NCBI GenBank assembly: GCA_964461105.1
Contig: CAYWSY010000102.1
Span: 1 to 6,823 of the forward strand
Direction of reading: 5' to 3'
Length of the DNA stretch: 6,823 nucleotides
Origin: JAGVMG01 sp964461105
Lineage (GTDB): Bacteria > Chlamydiota > Chlamydiia > Chlamydiales > Rhabdochlamydiaceae
A program made the translations under genes and the position numbers. The notes beneath the pieces are model-generated. The model saw nothing but the letters and a program-made list of their open reading frames with translations, was not told where the DNA came from and ran no database searches. Below are positions 5,444 through 6,823 of the stretch, one piece after another (within the stretch, counting starts at the first letter, position 1; each line of letters begins with the position of its first letter).

Positions 5444-6277
5444 ATGCGTCTTTTGTTTTCGCTCATTAGCTTAGTTTCTGCAGGCTATGGCCTATGGTGG
5501 ATTGCATCTACGCGTCCTGATGTGAAAAACAAAGTCGAAGAACTCCTCAATACAGGCTCATTCCACACGCTTGAGATCCGTTACAGCGCTAACCAAATCA
5601 TGGAAGCCCACCGCAACCATCTTCTCAAAGACAACCGCCACAAATTCCTCGATACATCTGTTAAATTCTATCCCTATTTGCTGCTCGAAGTTAAGTACCT
5701 TGTTTCCGATGAAAAAACGAGAGAAGGGGTCATGCTCTGGGATATGACCGATGGAGAAATGGTGATCGACACACGACAATGGGAAAAAACACACGGCTTT
5801 TCCGACTGCATCAATGCAAATACCTCTCCTCAAGAATTCAAGGTGATCAACGCCCTTGCCCGCAAAGGGGGCGTCAGCGACAGAGAGGGCCTTTCTAAAA
5901 TACTGCACGTCGACAATGAAATCCTCGACGCTTGGGTCGACAGCTGCAGACGAAAAAAACTTATCGTTCAAACCGGCAACCGCTACCGCCTCCATCTTGA
6001 AAACCCAAAGCTCAAAACACTTCCCTCAACCAAACTCGACGAGCGCCTTGTAACCAAATCCCATCACAACACAGAGAGGATCCGTCGCAGGTTTTCTCTT
6101 TCCCAAATCGAGAAAATTACGAGAGCCGCATTTGGCAACGATTTTTCGATCCGAAAAACCTCCGATGTATATCTCCCTGTCCACTGTATTGTCGTCCAAA
6201 ACCCAGATGGCTCTATCCACACCAGCCACTGGAACGCATTAAATGGCAAGCTCCTCGAGTCCCATTTCGTTGATTAA
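5444..6277 (+). CDS. Membrane-anchored protein with possible winged-helix segment, unknown function, 277 aa
   Basis: The start ATG 5444 is supported by AGAGGGAG five bases upstream. Residues 2-21 are a hydrophobic N-terminal anchor or uncleaved signal, with no clear cleavage site or lipobox. A mixed domain follows, with EIRYSANQIMEAHRNHLL (44-61) and GVMLWDMTDGEMVIDTRQWE (95-114). Residues 128-186 have the pattern of a winged helix: a helix with INALARKGGVSDREGLSK, a second helix DNEILDAWVDSCRRKKLI, then a short beta wing VQTGNRYRL. A basic stretch (TERIRRRF, 210-217) and a C-terminal domain with HCIVVQNPDGSIHTSHWNA (247-265) complete it. I believe relatives occur across environmental chlamydiae but cannot confirm that here. 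Function unknown; which side of the membrane the body faces decides whether nucleic-acid binding is possible. Its stop codon shares bases with the stop of the convergent downstream gene. Confidence 0.8.
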   Translation: MRLLFSLISLVSAGYGLWWIASTRPDVKNKVEELLNTGSFHTLEIRYSANQIMEAHRNHLLKDNRHKFLDTSVKFYPYLLLEVKYLVSDEKTREGVMLWDMTDGEMVIDTRQWEKTHGFSDCINANTSPQEFKVINALARKGGVSDREGLSKILHVDNEILDAWVDSCRRKKLIVQTGNRYRLHLENPKLKTLPSTKLDERLVTKSHHNTERIRRRFSLSQIEKITRAAFGNDFSIRKTSDVYLPVHCIVVQNPDGSIHTSHWNALNGKLLESHFVD

Positions 6278-6762
6278 GGCAACTGAATGAATGCACGGAA
6301 AAGTAAAGAAAGCCCAAATATCAATAAAAGCAGATCAAAAACAATGAAGTTTTTGTCTAATTTTTTGCGCAAAATTTTGCATAACAAAAAAACGAAGATC
6401 ATGAGGGAGCATAATCCAAATCCGTATTCGATAAATATCCATAGCGGGGCATGTTCTGGAGAGGAAAAATGTTGTAACAAAAAGATGTTGCCTGTGATGA
6501 GTAGGAAGCTTGCTAGAAAAATAAAGGATTTATGCAGTTTTTGCGAGATTCCTTTAGACAAAACGAGCGCAAACCCCAATAATCCGTTAAATGAAAAGAC
6601 AAATTCCAGCGGGACATCAAATGGGGGTTGCATACTCAGAGCACTTACTCCTAAAACAACCCCGTATAATAAACGTTCATTTTTAGTTTTTATGCCTTGA
6701 TAAGTCGCCAATATGAAACAGATTCCAAAACTAACAAAATATACTATATCGTCATCACTCAT
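6274..6762 (-). CDS. Six-TM integral membrane protein, unknown function, 162 aa (could extend past the window)
   Basis: Start ATG 6762 is chosen because GGAG (complement of 6767-6770) sits 4 bases upstream, the only good ribosome site in reach. The frame stays open to the window edge and a TTG at 6810 is also in frame, so a longer protein cannot be excluded. The protein is strongly hydrophobic with about six membrane spans, near 5-22, 31-46, 52-69, 78-97, 106-128 and 139-158, joined by short basic loops such as KTKNER, SQKLHKS and ILRKKLDKN. The C terminus is very short. No family motif is recognised and no catalytic residues stand out. The opposite strand also has an open frame (6287-6700), but it is a lysine/asparagine-rich mirror of this hydrophobic sequence with no ribosome site. 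The stop TAA lies within TTAA (6274-6277), shared with the neighbouring convergent gene. Confidence 0.7.
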   Translation of the reverse strand: MSDDDIVYFVSFGICFILATYQGIKTKNERLLYGVVLGVSALSMQPPFDVPLEFVFSFNGLLGFALVLSKGISQKLHKSFIFLASFLLITGNIFLLQHFSSPEHAPLWIFIEYGFGLCSLMIFVFLLCKILRKKLDKNFIVFDLLLLIFGLSLLFRAFIQLP

Positions 6763-6766
6763 CTTT

Positions 6767-6770
6767 CTCC
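6767..6770 (-). promoter_or_regulatory. Shine-Dalgarno GGAG deciding the start of the six-TM protein
   Basis: On the minus strand GGAG is followed by AAAG and the ATG at 6762. This spacing supports Met at 6762 over the TTG at 6810. Confidence 0.5.
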
Positions 6771-6823
6771 AGGATACCTGCAAAGTCTTTTTATTGAGCA
6801 ACAAAATCAACGATAAAAATGAT

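Noticed and set aside
5558..5995. Open frame of 145 codons on the - strand inside the membrane-anchored gene
   Set aside because: It lies wholly antisense to a better-supported gene with signal anchor and strong Shine-Dalgarno; no start site or motif of its own.
6287..6700. Open frame of 137 codons on the + strand
   Set aside because: It is the Lys/Asn/Ser-rich complement of the six-TM gene, has no ribosome site and no recognisable domain.
1..6823. tRNA, rRNA, CRISPR array, insertion sequence or attachment site
   Set aside because: Reading both strands gave no cloverleaf-like tRNA element, no regularly spaced repeats, no transposase or integrase motifs and no flanking repeats.

Overview
The window looks like a piece of a chlamydial chromosome, most likely from an environmental ('Chlamydia-like', Parachlamydiales-type) member of the Chlamydiota. 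This is inferred from the mid-40s GC content, the compact layout and a run of secreted or membrane proteins of chlamydial flavour around an OppA-type peptide-binding protein. Nothing here (rRNA, ribosomal protein) fixes the taxonomy. No rRNA, tRNA, CRISPR array, transposase or integrase is visible, and no stretch above 300 bases lacks a gene.

Layout. Region 1 (1-2919, + strand) is a tightly packed unit. It holds the 3' part of an OppA-like solute-binding protein, a GT-B-like putative glycosyltransferase starting one base after the oppA stop, and a membrane-anchored, divergent protein-kinase-like protein whose start lies at the end of the glycosyltransferase gene. Region 2 (2920-3372, +) is a short intergenic stretch with a plausible promoter, a perfect AT-only palindrome and a very strong Shine-Dalgarno, followed by a small secreted protein of unknown function. 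Region 3 (3357-5313, - strand) is a three-gene unit, read right to left: an NanM-type sugar O-methyltransferase-like protein with a lipoprotein-like leader, a class 1B S-adenosylmethionine decarboxylase (SpeD family) with an N-terminal signal peptide, and a COG1926-type phosphoribosyltransferase. Region 4 is a 130-bp divergent promoter region (5314-5443), then a membrane-anchored protein with a possible winged-helix segment (5444-6277, +), then a convergent six-TM membrane protein (6274-6762, -) that may extend to the window edge.

The most unusual point is the region 3 operon. Two consecutive genes encode S-adenosylmethionine (SAM)-using folds, and both carry export signals although SAM enzymes normally work in the cytoplasm. 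The decarboxylase keeps its pyruvoyl serine and the active-site His and Cys at exactly the family spacing, so the leader has been added to an apparently intact enzyme. Chlamydiae are known to import SAM from the host, so a cell-envelope or host-facing use of SAM, or a SpeD relative that has switched to an amino-acid substrate, are the hypotheses worth testing.
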